64,000 nucleotides of DNA from Oryzias latipes. Taxonomy: Eukaryota > Chordata > Actinopteri > Beloniformes > Adrianichthyidae. This document shows positions 43,431 through 54,954 of the stretch, piece by piece. Both the position numbers and the translations under genes were made by a program. Numbering within the stretch: position 1 is the first letter of the stretch; every line of letters begins with the position of its first letter. The notes under the pieces were generated by a model. The model searched no databases and was not told where the DNA came from. It saw only the letters and a program-made list of their open reading frames with translations. The stretch covers positions 27,414,823-27,478,822 of the forward strand of contig NC_019869.2 of NCBI RefSeq assembly GCF_002234675.1. Direction: 5' to 3'.

Positions 43431-44008
43431 ATTCCTCCACTAAATAGTGCACTATATTGTGCGTTTGCCTTTTGTGTAGTGCTGTCAGAATCTACACTTC
43501 CAAAATCACGTGCCTTAAAAAGTTTCTGTGAAAACTCGGTGTGCATCTATGCTCACTAGATTAGCAAATATAGACCACAATGCATTGTGTTTGAACCAAA
43601 CCCTCAACGTTTTCATCTTCAGACCGCAGTGGATTCATAAATAGTTGTAGTAGAACGCTCACTTTGTGAAATTAACAATGTCATATTAGCCGTGTAACCC
43701 TTGTGCTATCTTAGGCACTTTAACATTGGGAGTCGGGTCATCTAGACCCACTAGACAGTGCTCTGAACCTTTTTTCTTCAATGATTTGTGATCTTCACTG
43801 GTGTCCATGGATTACATGAAATCTTTCCACCTTTATCCACCTTTGTCATGGTAGGGAGAACATGTCATGTAAGGGGGGGTCATCTAAGATAGCACAAGGG
43901 TTAAGAAGTAGTGAGCGTAGTGTCCGAATTGCTTTTAAAATTCAGAGCACAATATAGTGCCACACTGTATAATTTTTTAGTTGTTAGGGTGGAATTGGGA
44001 CACAGCCA
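43431..44008. mobile_element. DNA element with GGCTGTGTCC ends, hosting a TTAA MITE
   Basis: Ends GGCTGTGTCCAAATTCC and GGAATTGGGACACAGCC are 16 of 17 complementary. Subterminal blocks (AGTGCACTATAT, AATATAGTGCC) repeat at both ends. The MITE at 43698-43900 interrupts it. No transposase; superfamily not clear (possibly Harbinger-like). Confidence 0.65.
43698..43900 (+). mobile_element. TTAA MITE copy 3
   Basis: 203 bp; ends CCCTTGTGCTATC and ATAGCACAAGGG; GTAA at left, TTAA at right. Confidence 0.88.
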
Positions 44009-44044
44009 CAGAGCCCTCCGCTGTGAGGAGGGTTTGCCCTTCAA

Positions 44045-44140
44045 AAACCTATTTTAGACACCTCTATCCCTCCATATGTCCCTACAGTTGGAGGGACAGG
44101 GAGAAGCTGGAAAGGTCCGGTAGGAATACGGATTCGGCCA
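44045..44140. repeat. Repeat fragment shared with 52080-52152
   Basis: AGGGAGAAGCTGG and GATTCGGCC-type text occurs in both places, an unclassified repeat. Confidence 0.4.
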
Positions 44141-44498
44141 ATAAATTAAGATTTATGTAAAAACAAACTATGAAAATTTTTTGCTCTGAAAGATGATCTG
44201 AGTCTGGGTTGAGTTCTCAGTGTTGTAATGGCATTCTGTTGGGGAAAAACTGGAACTTGTTAAAGTTGAACCTGTGTTCAACTTTAACAATTCAGAAACA
44301 ACTTCTAGAATTCAACAACTGAAAAAAACAGTCTACTACTGTTTTCGTAGTTCTTAAAAAAATTTAATATAGCAGCATTTTAATTTGAAAAAAAAATAAA
44401 TTTTTCAGAAACCGAAAGCTAAAAAATATGACAATGAAAATATTGTGACATTAAATCGGTCCGGGAGAAGAACACACATGGTCTTCCTATGGTTTTAA

Positions 44499-44703
44499 CC
44501 CTTGTATTATTCCATGACCCCCCCCCCCTTACATGACATGTTCTCTCTACCATGACAAAGGTGGATAAAGGTGGAAAGATTTCATGTAATCCATGGACAC
44601 CAGTGAAGATCACAAATCATTGAAGAAAAAAGGTTCAGAGCACTGTCTAGTGGGTCTAGATGACCCAACTCCCAATGGTAAAGTGCCTAGGATAACACAA
44701 GGG
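44499..44703 (-). mobile_element. TTAA MITE copy 4
   Basis: 205 bp in reverse orientation to the others, with TTAA on both sides (44495-44498, 44704-44707). With copy 3 it forms a long inverted pair about 600 bp apart. Confidence 0.88.
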
Positions 44704-44707
44704 TTAA

Positions 44708-46276
44708 GAGACTACATGGATTGATGGAAGGCGAGTTTCTTGGATTCTCCCACATTCCCTCAGGTCAGAAGTTGCTTTTGTGGAACAAGCTTTTCCATCC
44801 ACCACAGGGGAACATCTGGATTCACTCTTTTCATTTTTTACTCCCAGTAATGCTGTTGAGCTCATGTTTGTCCCTGCCGAAGCAGAAAACACAAATCCTT
44901 TAAAAACATTTACAGGAATGAAAAATGATTTCTTTTTCTGACAGGTGTTTAGCACTGAAAAAGTTCTTCATCTCATCAGCAGAAAGTCCAACAAAATGAT
45001 CATGAGGGTTGTTTATTGTCCTCTTCCTTTAACGCAGTAAAGAGAAAAAGGAAAGATAAATACATTTTCTGTGGGTGAAACATTTGAAGCTTTCCTTTTT
45101 TCCTGATGTGATGATCTTCTCAAATACTTTAAACAGTTGACTTTAGGCAAAAATCTGTCGTTCCATCACAAACCCAGACCAAAGCTGACTGATCCAGCTG
45201 TCTGCTGGTTGAGGTCTTCATCATTTAGAGACGCCAGACAGACAGCAGAGGACAAGAACCTCTGAACAACGGTCTAAACCCCGCCCACAAGGTGGTCCAC
45301 CTTTCCCGTCCCCCGCTCCAGCGCTGGTGGGTAATTAGCCTTTTAATGATTAAGAAGGAGGACAAATTCCAGAACATTCATGTTTGACAGAGTTAATGAA
45401 AAATGTGAACAGGATTCGAACGACAGCAGCCCCCACCCCACCCCACCCCCCACACACAATGAGATCCTGTCAACCAGCTAGCAAGAGAAAAAAACCGTCA
45501 GGAAGAGGAGGTCAGGTGTCATTATTTATCATCTCAGATGTTACTTATTTATGGAGCAGAAACAATGAAATTCTCAGATGAATTCATCCTGAATTATTTA
45601 ATCTGAAACTGTTAATTCCACACAAAGCCTGGGCAGATCCCTCCTCTGTTCTGATAAATACTTTATCACTCTTCCTTAACCAAAAAACAGGAAGAATGCA
45701 GGTCAAAAGAGGGAAAAAAAAGGGTTTGGGGATATTTTAAAATGCTTGGTAAAAATGTTTACTGCATTTGTGTTTTCTTTGATAAACTGTTGGTAAACTG
45801 ATGTTGATGGAAATTGTTTAATTTTCTTTTTTTAACTCGTTTACATCAGCCCCGCTTTCTGGTAAAACTTTTTTTCTAGTTAGCTGTTTGAATAATAAAA
45901 GCCTGAGTAGTTAAGGTGGAACAGTTTTCTGGAAAGCCTGGACGAGGCATTCGGCTCGCTGTAAAGTATTTCTTGTCCGAGCTCGACAAAGTCAACAGTG
46001 GCCTAATGAAAAGCGACGCGTCGCTGATTGCAGCTATATCCGGAGCCGGGGTGGAAGTGGCATCGATTTAACAATTTAGCAGCACCCTCCTCTGTGTGTT
46101 TCCATTAGTCACGGCTGAATACCACCCACTTTCCTCCTTTCAGACACACACACACAAAGCCCCCCTGTCCCAAACACACACACACACACAGCTGCTGGGT
46201 CGCCCTGCTCATCTAAAGAGGTTCCATCTCTGCCTCTGGAGGAGCAAACATCTCAGCCGTGCTGCAGAACACACTC
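44708..46276. other. Intergenic downstream of irx4; possible conserved element
   Basis: No gene seen. 45880-46085 (AATAATAAAAGCCTGAGTAG to TCGATTTAACAATTTAGCAG) is balanced in composition, free of repeats and resembles developmental-gene enhancers in texture only. CA repeats lie at 46143-46190. Confidence 0.35.
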
Positions 46277-46282
46277 TTTATT
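46277..46282 (-). terminator. irx4 polyadenylation signal (candidate)
   Basis: AATAAA on the minus strand about 360 bases after the irx4 stop codon. Confidence 0.5.
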
Positions 46283-46642
46283 GTTGTGACACGGTGCATG
46301 TGCAGGCGGTAGTGCAAATGTACAACAGTGTGGTTTTGTGTTTAGACTCCAACTGCAGGAGTGTTTAGTGACAGGTTTTCATTCTAAAACATCCTATAAA
46401 TCCAGAAGACACTGTTAGAAAAGTTGTGAGTGATATCAGCATCAAATGCAGAGAGCTGTGCCAAAGTCCCAGTCAAATTCCAGTTTCCCCCAAACTGCAT
46501 GAGCTGCTTTGAAAAGCCTGCAGGGCTGGAGACCCGGGGCTTTCAGCTAACTTTCATTTGGTAGAACTAAAAAACACGGACTCTTCCTTCTGGTCCTGCA
46601 GCTGAAAGGTCCAACTGATGAGGAGCTGCATGATGAGATGGA

Positions 46643-48914
46643 CTAAGAGAGTTGGAAGGTGTGTGTTGCTGTCCCTCTGTCCGTCATGGAGTCACTCAAG
46701 CCCTTCCACCTGTCTGTAGCTTTCAGCTGCTGGAAGGGCGGCCCATGAAAAACTCCATCCACCCACTCTCTCAGCGTGGCAACCGCTGACTCCTGCTGTC
46801 TTTCCGCCTTGCTGAGCGCCATATTCGATGGGAAACCCGGCGAGGAGGAGCCACTTGACAGCAGCATACAAGACGAGTATTCTGGCTGAGAGCTGCTCTC
46901 CAGAGACCCGGCAGTGTGAGCTATGGACCAGATTTTGGGCTTGCTGGTTGTGCTCTCCAGCTCTTCATTCACATAGAAGGAGCTGCTTCTGTGTTTGACT
47001 GTGGAGAACTCGGGGCAGTCTGACAGTCTCTCTTTGAGGGGCACGAGTTGCTTGTGTGGGAGGTTAGTGTTTGGGTTCCTTTTGTCAACATCAGGCTGAA
47101 ACTGCAGCTTGGCGTCTCCATCAGAAGCATCTGACTCCAGCAGGTCGAAGTCCTCCAGATCGCTCTGCAGGTCTGCGCACGGCTGGTCTGCAAACGATTC
47201 ACACAACAGTCTCTACAGGCTGAAGAGAAGGAAGCGCTACAGATGTCCAGACAGACACTTTTTCTTGCTCACCAGGAAGATCTTCGTCACGTTTCAATGG
47301 CCTCTCAGCTTCATCACTGTCGTCTTCATAACCTCGGTCGTCGGAGCTCTTACATGCCCGTGGCGACCAAGTCACCTTGTTTTCCTTTTTTAACCTCCTG
47401 CGCGCGTTTGCAAACCATGTGGACACCTGGGGGGAGGGGGGTTGAAAAAGACCTTCAACAAAAGCACCACACATTCGCTTAACTGATGATCCACAGACAG
47501 AAATCCACCTGCGTCAGAGTCATCCTGGTGATGATGGCGAGCATGATCTTCTCCCCCTTGGTTGGGTAGGGGTTTTTCTGGTGCTCCTGCAACCAAGCTT
47601 TCAGCGTGCTGGTGGTCTCACGAGTGGCATTCTTACGGCGAGAAGAACTGTCTAAACAGGAATGCCTGTGCAGGATCGTGAGAGTTAGAATAAAAAAGTT
47701 TGGATACTTTGTCCTGTAATGTTTAAAGCCATGGTGAGTAGGGGTCTAAAAAGGAATCAATTATTCGATGAATTGATTTCTATTGCTATGATCCAACCAG
47801 ATCAAGCTGTCTGAGGAAAGTTGTTCATTGAATCAACTGATAGACTTGTCATTTCAATATTAAATAACTCGATGCTATTGATCTTGGAAAGCATATTTTG
47901 GATTGAGAACTGGTAGGATTATTTTACTATAACGCAAAAACTACAAAGTGCATCACAGCGGACAATACACATGTGATGTCAGTAAAAAATGATCAGTCCA
48001 TCATTCCAGTCCAATGTGTGCAAACATGTACTATCTATAAACATATTTAATTTGCGCTTCATTATCTTGCAATATGGAAAACTTCCCCTGCACTCTTCAG
48101 TTCAAGGTATTTCTCTCTGATTCAGACTGGTTGCACTTTTGGCTGAAGATGATCTGGATCTATTTTAGCTCAGTTAATCACATCGTTCAAATAGAAATAT
48201 GAACTGGATCAACAACCACATATTATGATCTGAATCAAATCGTTGTTAGAATGAATCATTACACCCCTATTGGTGAGTCAGGTTTAGTTGGAGACACTTC
48301 TGTCAACAAATGCTGGAAAAATAACAAACCCAAAAAGATATCAGCTGTGGAACATGATGACTGACACCAAAAATGTTCACCATCTCAGTGGGACAAATCC
48401 GCACTTGGACTTACCCATATCTTTCACAAGGATGATGCCCAAACATATATTCATAAGGATAGTAAGTAGGGGTCTGGGTTGTGCCCACAGGTGCAGCTTC
48501 TTTGGGGTCTATTGGTCCCTGGAAAAAGGAAGAATGAAAGTTTTTTTAAACTCTTGATGTAAATGTTTATTCGTCTCGCCTACTTCCAGCATTACTCACT
48601 CTAGCATACACAGTGGAGGCGTCTCCGGAGCAGGTGTTGTAGTAATTCTGGCTCTTTTGGTAAGGGCTGCCGTAGACACCTGCCCCTGGAGCCAGCTGGC
48701 TGCCCTGAGAGCGCAGCGCCGGCTGGGATGGATGAGCTCCAGCCAGAGAGCCGGGGGTCATCAGAAACTGAGAAGAAAAACAAACATGTTCGTGATTTGA
48801 GTGGACTGTAATGAGTTCCTAAAAAACTGTAGATGCTTCGCCAGGAGGATCGGAAGCAGTGCGCCCTACTTGAGGTGCAGCGGAGTAGGGGTATCCCAGC
48901 TGAGAGTAAGCCAT
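46643..48914 (-). CDS. irx4: Iroquois homeobox protein 4
   Basis: Six coding exons on the minus strand: 48914-48870, 48767-48600, 48518-48415, 47647-47509, 47426-47273, 47187-46643; all introns GT-AG; 384 aa, shorter than human (519). Exon 1 is [15 protein letters not shown] with a good Kozak context (ACCATGG). The TALE homeodomain is residues 109-170, split by intron 4: [20 protein letters not shown], the three-residue-loop mark PYP at 132-134, and [17 protein letters not shown]. Acidic stretches follow. [11 protein letters not shown] and [13 protein letters not shown] near the C-terminus match IRX4 better than other Irx proteins. It is a DNA-binding transcription regulator (ventricle and retina development in vertebrates). 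Next to ndufs6 and mrpl36 as in human. The exon 4 acceptor at 47648 was chosen because it alone keeps the frame. Whether it is the a or b paralogue is unresolved. Confidence 0.93.
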
Positions 48915-49640
48915 GGTTCAACACGATCAACGAGGCAAGAGGTGATGTCCAACAGCATCAAAACAAATCACGTTTCTGACGCTGAACTTCGCTAATGTTT
49001 TCCTTTAAAAAGAAATTCTAAAACTCGCTCTATCCGCGGGCGCGCGGACTTTTACGCGCGCATTTCATGTCTCTAAAAAAGTCGCTTTTTCTCCGTTAAT
49101 CCAGAAAATCGCATCAGCTTCTTCACGACCAGCCTTGTGTGGTGGGAGGTGTGTGATCCTAACGTCTCTGAGATTCACATCTTGGTTTTAAAGTGCGTCT
49201 CTATCTATGACGTCAGTGCGCGCGCATTCCTGTGTTCACATCAGGGCAAGGAAAGCCTCTTAATTAATTTCTTCCCATGTTCTTCTCAGCTCCTTCTACC
49301 CGTTAAGTCTCCAGGCGCAAAAAAACACGCGGACCTTTCTCCAGCAGCTGCATGGATGCGCACGCGCACGCCTACGCATAGCCCTGAGTGGTTAGGGGTG
49401 GAGGGAGGGGGGGACAACGACGTTGACACCACATTGACGCGAGATGATTGATGACTACAACCTGATATTAACATAATCGTTGTGCCCTGTAGTTTAGATA
49501 ACGTGTCACCTCGGAGAAATCTCGCTGTCACGCGCGCATTCATGAGTGGGAGATTTCGGGCCGCTCCAAGGAAATTAATCAAACAATAAGCACTCCGTGT
49601 GTTCCCTTGAGTAAGCACCTTCAGCAGCTGAATGACTTGT
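48915..49640 (-). promoter_or_regulatory. irx4 upstream and promoter region
   Basis: CpG-rich sequence upstream of the irx4 start with many GCGCGC clusters (49027-49060, 49216-49225, 49355-49375, 49530-49540), as for a CpG-island promoter. The stretch AAGGAAATTAATCAAACAATAAGC near 49568-49592 contains homeodomain-type ATTA cores. No TATA box is fixed. Confidence 0.5.
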
Positions 49641-49726
49641 CATGTTCTCAATAATAAAGTCTTAAGCTGTCCCGACCAAGCGGAAAGACTTCTCCTCCAA
49701 CACCTCTGCGTTCTGTTCTCTGCAAG

Positions 49727-49727
<1 letters not shown>

Positions 49728-49792
<65 letters not shown>

Positions 49793-49794
49793 TC

Positions 49795-49853
<59 letters not shown>

Positions 49854-49854
49854 T
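49728..49854. repeat. (GATA)n microsatellite
   Basis: About 30 GATA units with one interruption (TATCTAGATA) near 49790-49800. The long open frame of repeating residues on the minus strand is only this repeat. Confidence 0.95.
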
Positions 49855-50100
49855 GGGAGATAGTGGGAGTAAAAACAAAAGTGTTGCTTTTATATTTCTG
49901 CAGGGTGTAACTGGATAAAAAAGCAAATTTTCAATTTAAAGGTTAATCAACAGAATAATAACTGCAAGATATTTTATTGGAAGAAAAAAACACCTTTCCA
50001 GACCCTCAAGGAGATATAAATTTATAACAATCTAATATAATATATTGGGGCAATTGGAAGTAAAATCAGACTTGAACAAGTGATTATTAGGATCTGACTT

Positions 50101-50345
50101 TAAGAGAGGGTTGACAGTAAAAAGGCTCTGGTTCGAATCCAAGCTGGGTCCTCTCTGTGAAGAGTTTCCTTCCCCAGTCCAAAAACATGCTTCATATGTT
50201 CATTGGTGACTTTAAATGTTTCCATTCGGTGTGGATGTGAGTATGGGAGGTTGTTTGCCTCTTGGTTGTCCTGTGATGGCCTGGAGAAGTGTCTAGGGTG
50301 AACTCTGCCTTCCTGAATGGGCTCCAGCATCTCCATGACATGGTC
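50101..50345 (+). mobile_element. tRNA-headed dispersed repeat, copy 2
   Basis: GGTTCGAATCC near 50130 (box B-like), TTTCCTTCCCCAGTCCAAAAAC, GTGTCTAGGGTGAACTCTGC and GGGCTCCAGCATCTCCATGA are the blocks of the family also at 35690 and 60231. Confidence 0.65.
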
Positions 50346-50493
50346 TAGGAAGAAGCATGTTTAGAAAAGGAATGAAGGACTTGAAGAGAAAAAGCCTTAG
50401 AGCGTTAGGGGAAAGAGAAAACCAAAGTTTGGGAGCAGAGTGAGTGACTTGTGTGGATTCTGCAGTGGATTTAGGTTTTTCAGTAATGATATT

Positions 50494-50716
50494 AGTACCG
50501 CTGTGTTTTGTCTCCTGTCACAGTGACTCCAGGTTCATGTTAATCATCCAAAGCTGTTTTATTTCTGTGAATTGTCCTCTGTGTCTAGTTTTCAGTTCTT
50601 CGTGGTCGGGTCATCTGGTTTGTCATTCTTTTGTGGCGCCCTTGGCTTTGCCATGTTTGCGTTTGCTTATAAAACGTTTTAGTTACCAAGCCTGGTCTCC
50701 AGCTCCTGACATGACT
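50494..50716 (+). mobile_element. LTR-like fragment (weak)
   Basis: A stretch from TGTTTTGTCTCCTGTCACAG to CTCCAGCTCCTGACATGA with TTATAAAACG near its end resembles a fish Gypsy LTR. Ends and duplication are not established. Confidence 0.3.
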
Positions 50717-50759
50717 TATAGCTATCTGTCTGATGGGGCAGAGATGTAAAAAGGGTAGA

Positions 50760-51320
50760 AGGGGACCTGAGAGAACACAGAAGAGGAGGAAACTTGGAGA
50801 TGGCCAGACTGAGGTTATTGTTCCAAAATCTGTTAGAACACTAGTCCACTGGGAGCCAGTGTGAGTCTTTCATGAAGGAGTAAGAGAATGGAAACTGCAG
50901 TTTAGTAAATACACAGGTTACAGTTTTATTTTGGGAGGATGATGGGCAGAGATTTAGGATTATCATTGCAGGAGATGACACAGAACTGTGATGAAGGCAG
51001 ACAATGTGTTTTTTCTTAGTATGAGCTTGAAAGGATGAACCCCAAAGTTTTAGCTGAAAATCAACAGAAGTATTTTTAAAAAGAAATTCACTTGGATTCT
51101 GTCACTTTCACATCTAATGTCATGTAAGACATAATCGTGATCTCATTTTTATACTAAATAAAAGAAAATGGAAACTAATGCGGAATCCAAAGTCTTCCCC
51201 TATCCCTTCAGCTCCTCCCTATTGCTCCAGTTGTAGTGTCACAAACGGGCAGACGGCTGGTTCCATGTGCAGCATTAGCACAGACAGGATGACAGGTGTC
51301 AAGCAAAGCTAAAAGTCAAC
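50760..51320. other. No gene seen
   Basis: Mixed sequence without recognisable exons or repeat ends. Confidence 0.4.
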
Positions 51321-51620
51321 CGAGCTAAAGCAGGGTTGTGCAGGTCAGAGGTCGGACACGGGAATTACAATGTCAGGGAGCAGGTTTGAATAGTCGTAGT
51401 TCAGGTGTGGGTCGGAGGCGGCAGGCAGACTCAGTCAGATAAGGAGCAGGATCTGAAACACGAGAAGAGCAGGAGATAATGCTGGGTGTGCAGGCAGAGT
51501 GGCACAAACAATCATTCCCACTGAGCGAGGCTCGGTGCACTGCGCAAGTCTGCATGTGACTGACGATGAGAGTCTGCATCCAGGGACTGTGGGGCGGCTG
51601 GGAGATGTAGTGCAAATGGC
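51320..51620. repeat. Possible LTR-retrotransposon leader fragment
   Basis: AGGTCGGACACGGGAATTAC, GGTCGGAGGCGGCAGGCAGA and GCAGGAGATAATGCTGGGTG resemble untranslated leaders of fish Gypsy elements in composition and wording. Not confirmed. Confidence 0.25.
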
Positions 51621-51625
51621 GTAAA

Positions 51626-51690
51626 TGGTAAATGGCGTATACTTATATAGCGCTTTTCTATCTTCTTCGAAGACCCAAAACGCTAATGCG
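51626..51690 (-). mobile_element. 3' fragment of the first SINE family
   Basis: AATGGTAAATGGCGTATACT and TATATAGCGCTTTTCTATCT match the tail of the copy at 9049. Confidence 0.75.
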
Positions 51691-52015
51691 TTAATAATCC
51701 GGGGACAGCTCCTGCTGGTGACCAAAGGGGAGACAGAGCTCAGACTCCTGACATGTAGGAACATTTGGAGCTTTAGTGGAGTCCTTTTGTAAGGTATAGC
51801 CTTACAAAACACTTGACTTAGGGCTGAGTATCCCTCCGCCGCTAGGGTGATCTGTGTTGCACTGTGGCATGGAGGAGAAACACATTTCTTCACGTGGGTG
51901 TTCTCTGAAGAACAGAAATTTACATTTAAATCTAAATACTGACTTTTTGTTTTTACATGACTCTTTAAAGTTATAAAACTGATGTTATGTATTGTCTAAG
52001 CGCTGGCATCTACCC

Positions 52016-52152
52016 GGCATCTACCTCACCAGAACTCATGATGTCATTGAGTGGAAGTAACATCGGGGTTTGAAGACACTATTTTTCTATAACTCTCTGC
52101 TTGTAGGGGTAGGGAGAAGCTGGAGGAGTAGGGCAAGAATTCAGATTCGGCC
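52016..52152. repeat. Repeat fragment shared with 44045-44140
   Basis: GTAGGGGTAGGGAGAAGCTG and AGATTCGGCC recur; ends not defined. Confidence 0.35.
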
Positions 52153-52579
52153 TAATCTGAAGGTTCTGGTGCTGGACACCAAGAAAAGATTAACTAAGTA
52201 CAAACTGAAAGTTACTTATGTAACTAAAGTTTTATAAATCCTATAGACTGCCTGAGGCGGTGCTTCAAGCACTGCATGATCCTTCTTGGGCATGCGTAGT
52301 TGGAGGATTTACTGACAACAAAGTCACCTGTGAGCTGTGACCTGGGGCGTGCTGGGACCGGGAGTGTCCCTCCCTAGACCGGCCCATGCTTGATGTGGAA
52401 AATAAAACAGCCTGTAAATGCAAAGTATTTACACATAGCAATGTTTTTGATAAAATGCAATTTTTTAAACAAAAATATGTAAACAGAAACAAACACGTAA
52501 AAAACAAAAACATAAATGTGAACCTAAATAGCTCCAGGGGAATAAAATTATTTAACATTACAAATCCAATACACCACAA

Positions 52580-53050
52580 CTACACCATCAATAACTGCTG
52601 AAGTAGTGCACTATTTTCTGCAACATGGTCTATCACTGCGTCATTATCAAGCAACATCCGTATTTCTTCTTCAACTGACAGAAGCATAAACGCCTCCAAG
52701 TGCTCCTGGTGGAGTGTACTACGCAGATTTAGGAGCGGAGAAACTTCTCTCACATGCAACCCGAGATATTGAATGAGTTAAAAACTTTCATGCCATCCCG
52801 AACACATGATAGGCATCTGTGAGTAAGCTATACTAAGGATGAGCATTTGAAATGTTCACACAATAAATAATAATAGTCAAGTTTCGCCCACACATGCCGA
52901 GTGGACATGAACATTTTCCTTGCTTTCAGCTACCACTACGCCAGTCAGCAGTGCTTGTCCCTTTCCAAATGTGAATTTCAGGGTTTTGATCAATATTTAT
53001 TTCCTGCCTTTGCTGCACTGCCCTATAAAAGAAACCATTAAAAGTACACG
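52580..53050 (-). pseudogene. hAT transposase C-terminal remnant
   Basis: On the minus strand ACERSFSA (52756-52731) and, after a frameshift, LRSTLHQEHLEAFMLLSVEE and the stretch to VAENSALLQQLLMV with a TAG at 52582-52580. The CERSFS...LRST pattern followed by a helical end is the dimerisation region of hAT transposases, including ZMYM/ZBED-like relatives. Upstream sequence to about 53050 is degenerate (stops). No terminal repeats found. Confidence 0.6.
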
Positions 53051-53255
53051 TCACTCGGCACATTTATCTACATATTAATACTTTAAAAGAATATTTCTTT
53101 CTACTAACAATGTCCTTTTAATGAGAAATGTGTAGATCATTATCAACTTTAACGTGTTTGACATGTTTTCTATTTTATCATTTACCATTTCCATTCTCTG
53201 GATCTGTTAGCTGTTAGCTTGGCGCAGCATCCTCCCCCAGCACCTTCCTATGTAA

Positions 53256-53463
53256 CCCTTGTGCTATCCTAGGCACTTTAACACTGGGAGTGGGGTCATC
53301 TAGACCCACTAGACAGTGCTCTGAACCTTTTTTCTTCAATGATTTGTGATCTTAACTGGTGTCCATGGATTACATGAAATCTTTCCACCTTTATCCACCT
53401 TTGTCATGGTAGGGAGAACACGTCAATGGAAGGGGGGGGGGGGTCATCTAGATAGCACAAGGG
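53256..53463 (+). mobile_element. TTAA MITE copy 5
   Basis: 208 bp, slightly longer because of a G11 run near 53431; GTAA at left, TTAA at right. Confidence 0.88.
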
Positions 53464-53790
53464 TTAATCTAGCTTTTTTAGCTCTACCCATTTTTTATTT
53501 TTTATTTTTATTGTAATGGGCAGCCATTCCTCCACTGTGAGGTGGAATAAAAGTTTTTTTTTAAATAAACTTCATTGCACAGATCGAAGTTATAATCGCT
53601 AGCTTTCTGCTAAACGGATTGAGCTCGTGCTGCTATTTGCCAACTTTTCAGAAAAGTTGAAGTTTGTTGTTTAGTTCTGTGAACATGTAATTGTTGAATA
53701 AAGCACCAGGATGTTTTAAAAAAAAGACTAATTAAAAGTAATAGGAAAAAATGAATTTTTAAAGAGCAACACAAATTAATTATTCACCTT
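53464..53790. other. No gene seen
   Basis: A/T-rich sequence with T and A runs; nothing recognised. Confidence 0.4.
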
Positions 53791-53791
53791 A

Positions 53792-53925
53792 ATGGTAAAT
53801 GGCGTATACTTCTATAGCGCTTTTCTACCTTACTCGAAGGTCCAAAGCACTTAACAGTCTCAGTCCCATTCACCCATACACACACACATTCACACACTCA
53901 CACTCCGCTGCAGAACAACAATAAT
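53792..53925 (-). mobile_element. 3' fragment of the first SINE family
   Basis: AATGGTAAATGGCGTATACT, CTCGAAGGTCCAAAGCACTT and CAGTCCCATTCACCCATACA match the SINE body; the tRNA head is missing. Confidence 0.75.
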
Positions 53926-54635
53926 AACATGCGAAAAAAAGCAAACTAAACTACACACTCTTATAAAGACAAGACACAAGGTATTTAGCAAGTTTCAAGT
54001 TTCAAACTCTGTCTGTGGTTTTTCTGGATTGGAACCTGTTATTGAAGCTTTAAGGAATTTCAGTGGATGGCTATGGCGATGGCTCCCACTTATTACATAG
54101 CTTAAGGTCTGATGTCATCGTCATTATTGATGGTAAAGTTCCATCCAAGGACAAACTGTTCCTGGTCTTGGGTTTTGTTTAGACCCACTTTACATTTGAG
54201 TGGAGCAGCACCAGGACCAGCTTTGCATGGTGACAAGCCTCTGGACCAATCTGGCTCCTGTAACCTGAGAGAATTAAACACTTACAGAGGAACAAGCTCT
54301 TAACTATTTTGGTTTACTTAGTCTTGCTTTTAGAGGCAAGTATTGGTGCAGTGTTTTCTCTACTATTCAAAAGACACAAGACCCATTTCTTTGGAATTTG
54401 TATCTGTTAGCAACATCTTAATCTCTGTACTTCAGCCAACAGAAACTGGTTTGGCTGACTATGTATTTTTTTCTTGTTTACTTGGTCTTAAAAAGATCTC
54501 AAATCGCTCGATTCACTGTCCAGTTTCAGTGCAGGCTACCAATAAAATCAGACCACATTTGTCTTTGTCAGTTTCTGAAATATGAAACCAGTAGCTGCAC
54601 ATTTAGCCCAAACCAGGAACCGACTCCAGTCCTCT
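53926..54635. other. No gene seen
   Basis: Short open frames only; no motif recognised. Confidence 0.4.
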
Positions 54636-54639
54636 TGAT

Positions 54640-54738
54640 GTAGGTTCGGCGGAACCGAGTGATCTCCTGATTCATGCGCTCCACTTGTCTATCGGACTGA
54701 GGGTGGTAGCCGGACGTGAGACTCCGTTGATGCCCAGG
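54640..54738 (-). pseudogene. Ty3/Gypsy fragment 3, integrase end
   Basis: On the minus strand the sequence reads [10 protein letters not shown] then, after a small frameshift, [20 protein letters not shown], the region around the last catalytic residue of a chromovirus-type integrase. It is bounded at its 5' (sense) side by the fold-back at 54739-54801. Confidence 0.75.
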
Positions 54739-54801
54739 CCCTTGCAAATTTCACGCCTCACTCATGATGACCTTACGAGTGAGGCGTGAAACTTGCAAGG
54801 G
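54739..54801. repeat. 25-bp inverted repeat at Gypsy fragment 3
   Basis: Arms 54739-54763 and 54777-54801 match in 24 of 25 pairs around a 13-base loop. One arm is integrase coding sequence. Confidence 0.92.
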
Positions 54802-54954
54802 TCACAGGGACCACGGCTCACACTTATGCTGCAACCTGTTTCATACGGTTTGATCTCAAAGTTATTCAAATGAACTTTCTGAATTTAATATTTTCTTTTG
54901 ATTTTTAATTTACTAATTTGGAGCAGAGTGCAGATGGATGCTTTTTTGCCCCTC

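Noticed and set aside
47648..47665. Alternative acceptor for irx4 exon 4 at CTGCACAG or TGTTTAG
   Set aside because: Both would put the homeodomain out of frame with exon 3; only the acceptor ending at 47648 joins correctly.
49648..49926. 92-codon frame on the minus strand with repeating YLSI
   Set aside because: It is the translation of the GATA microsatellite.
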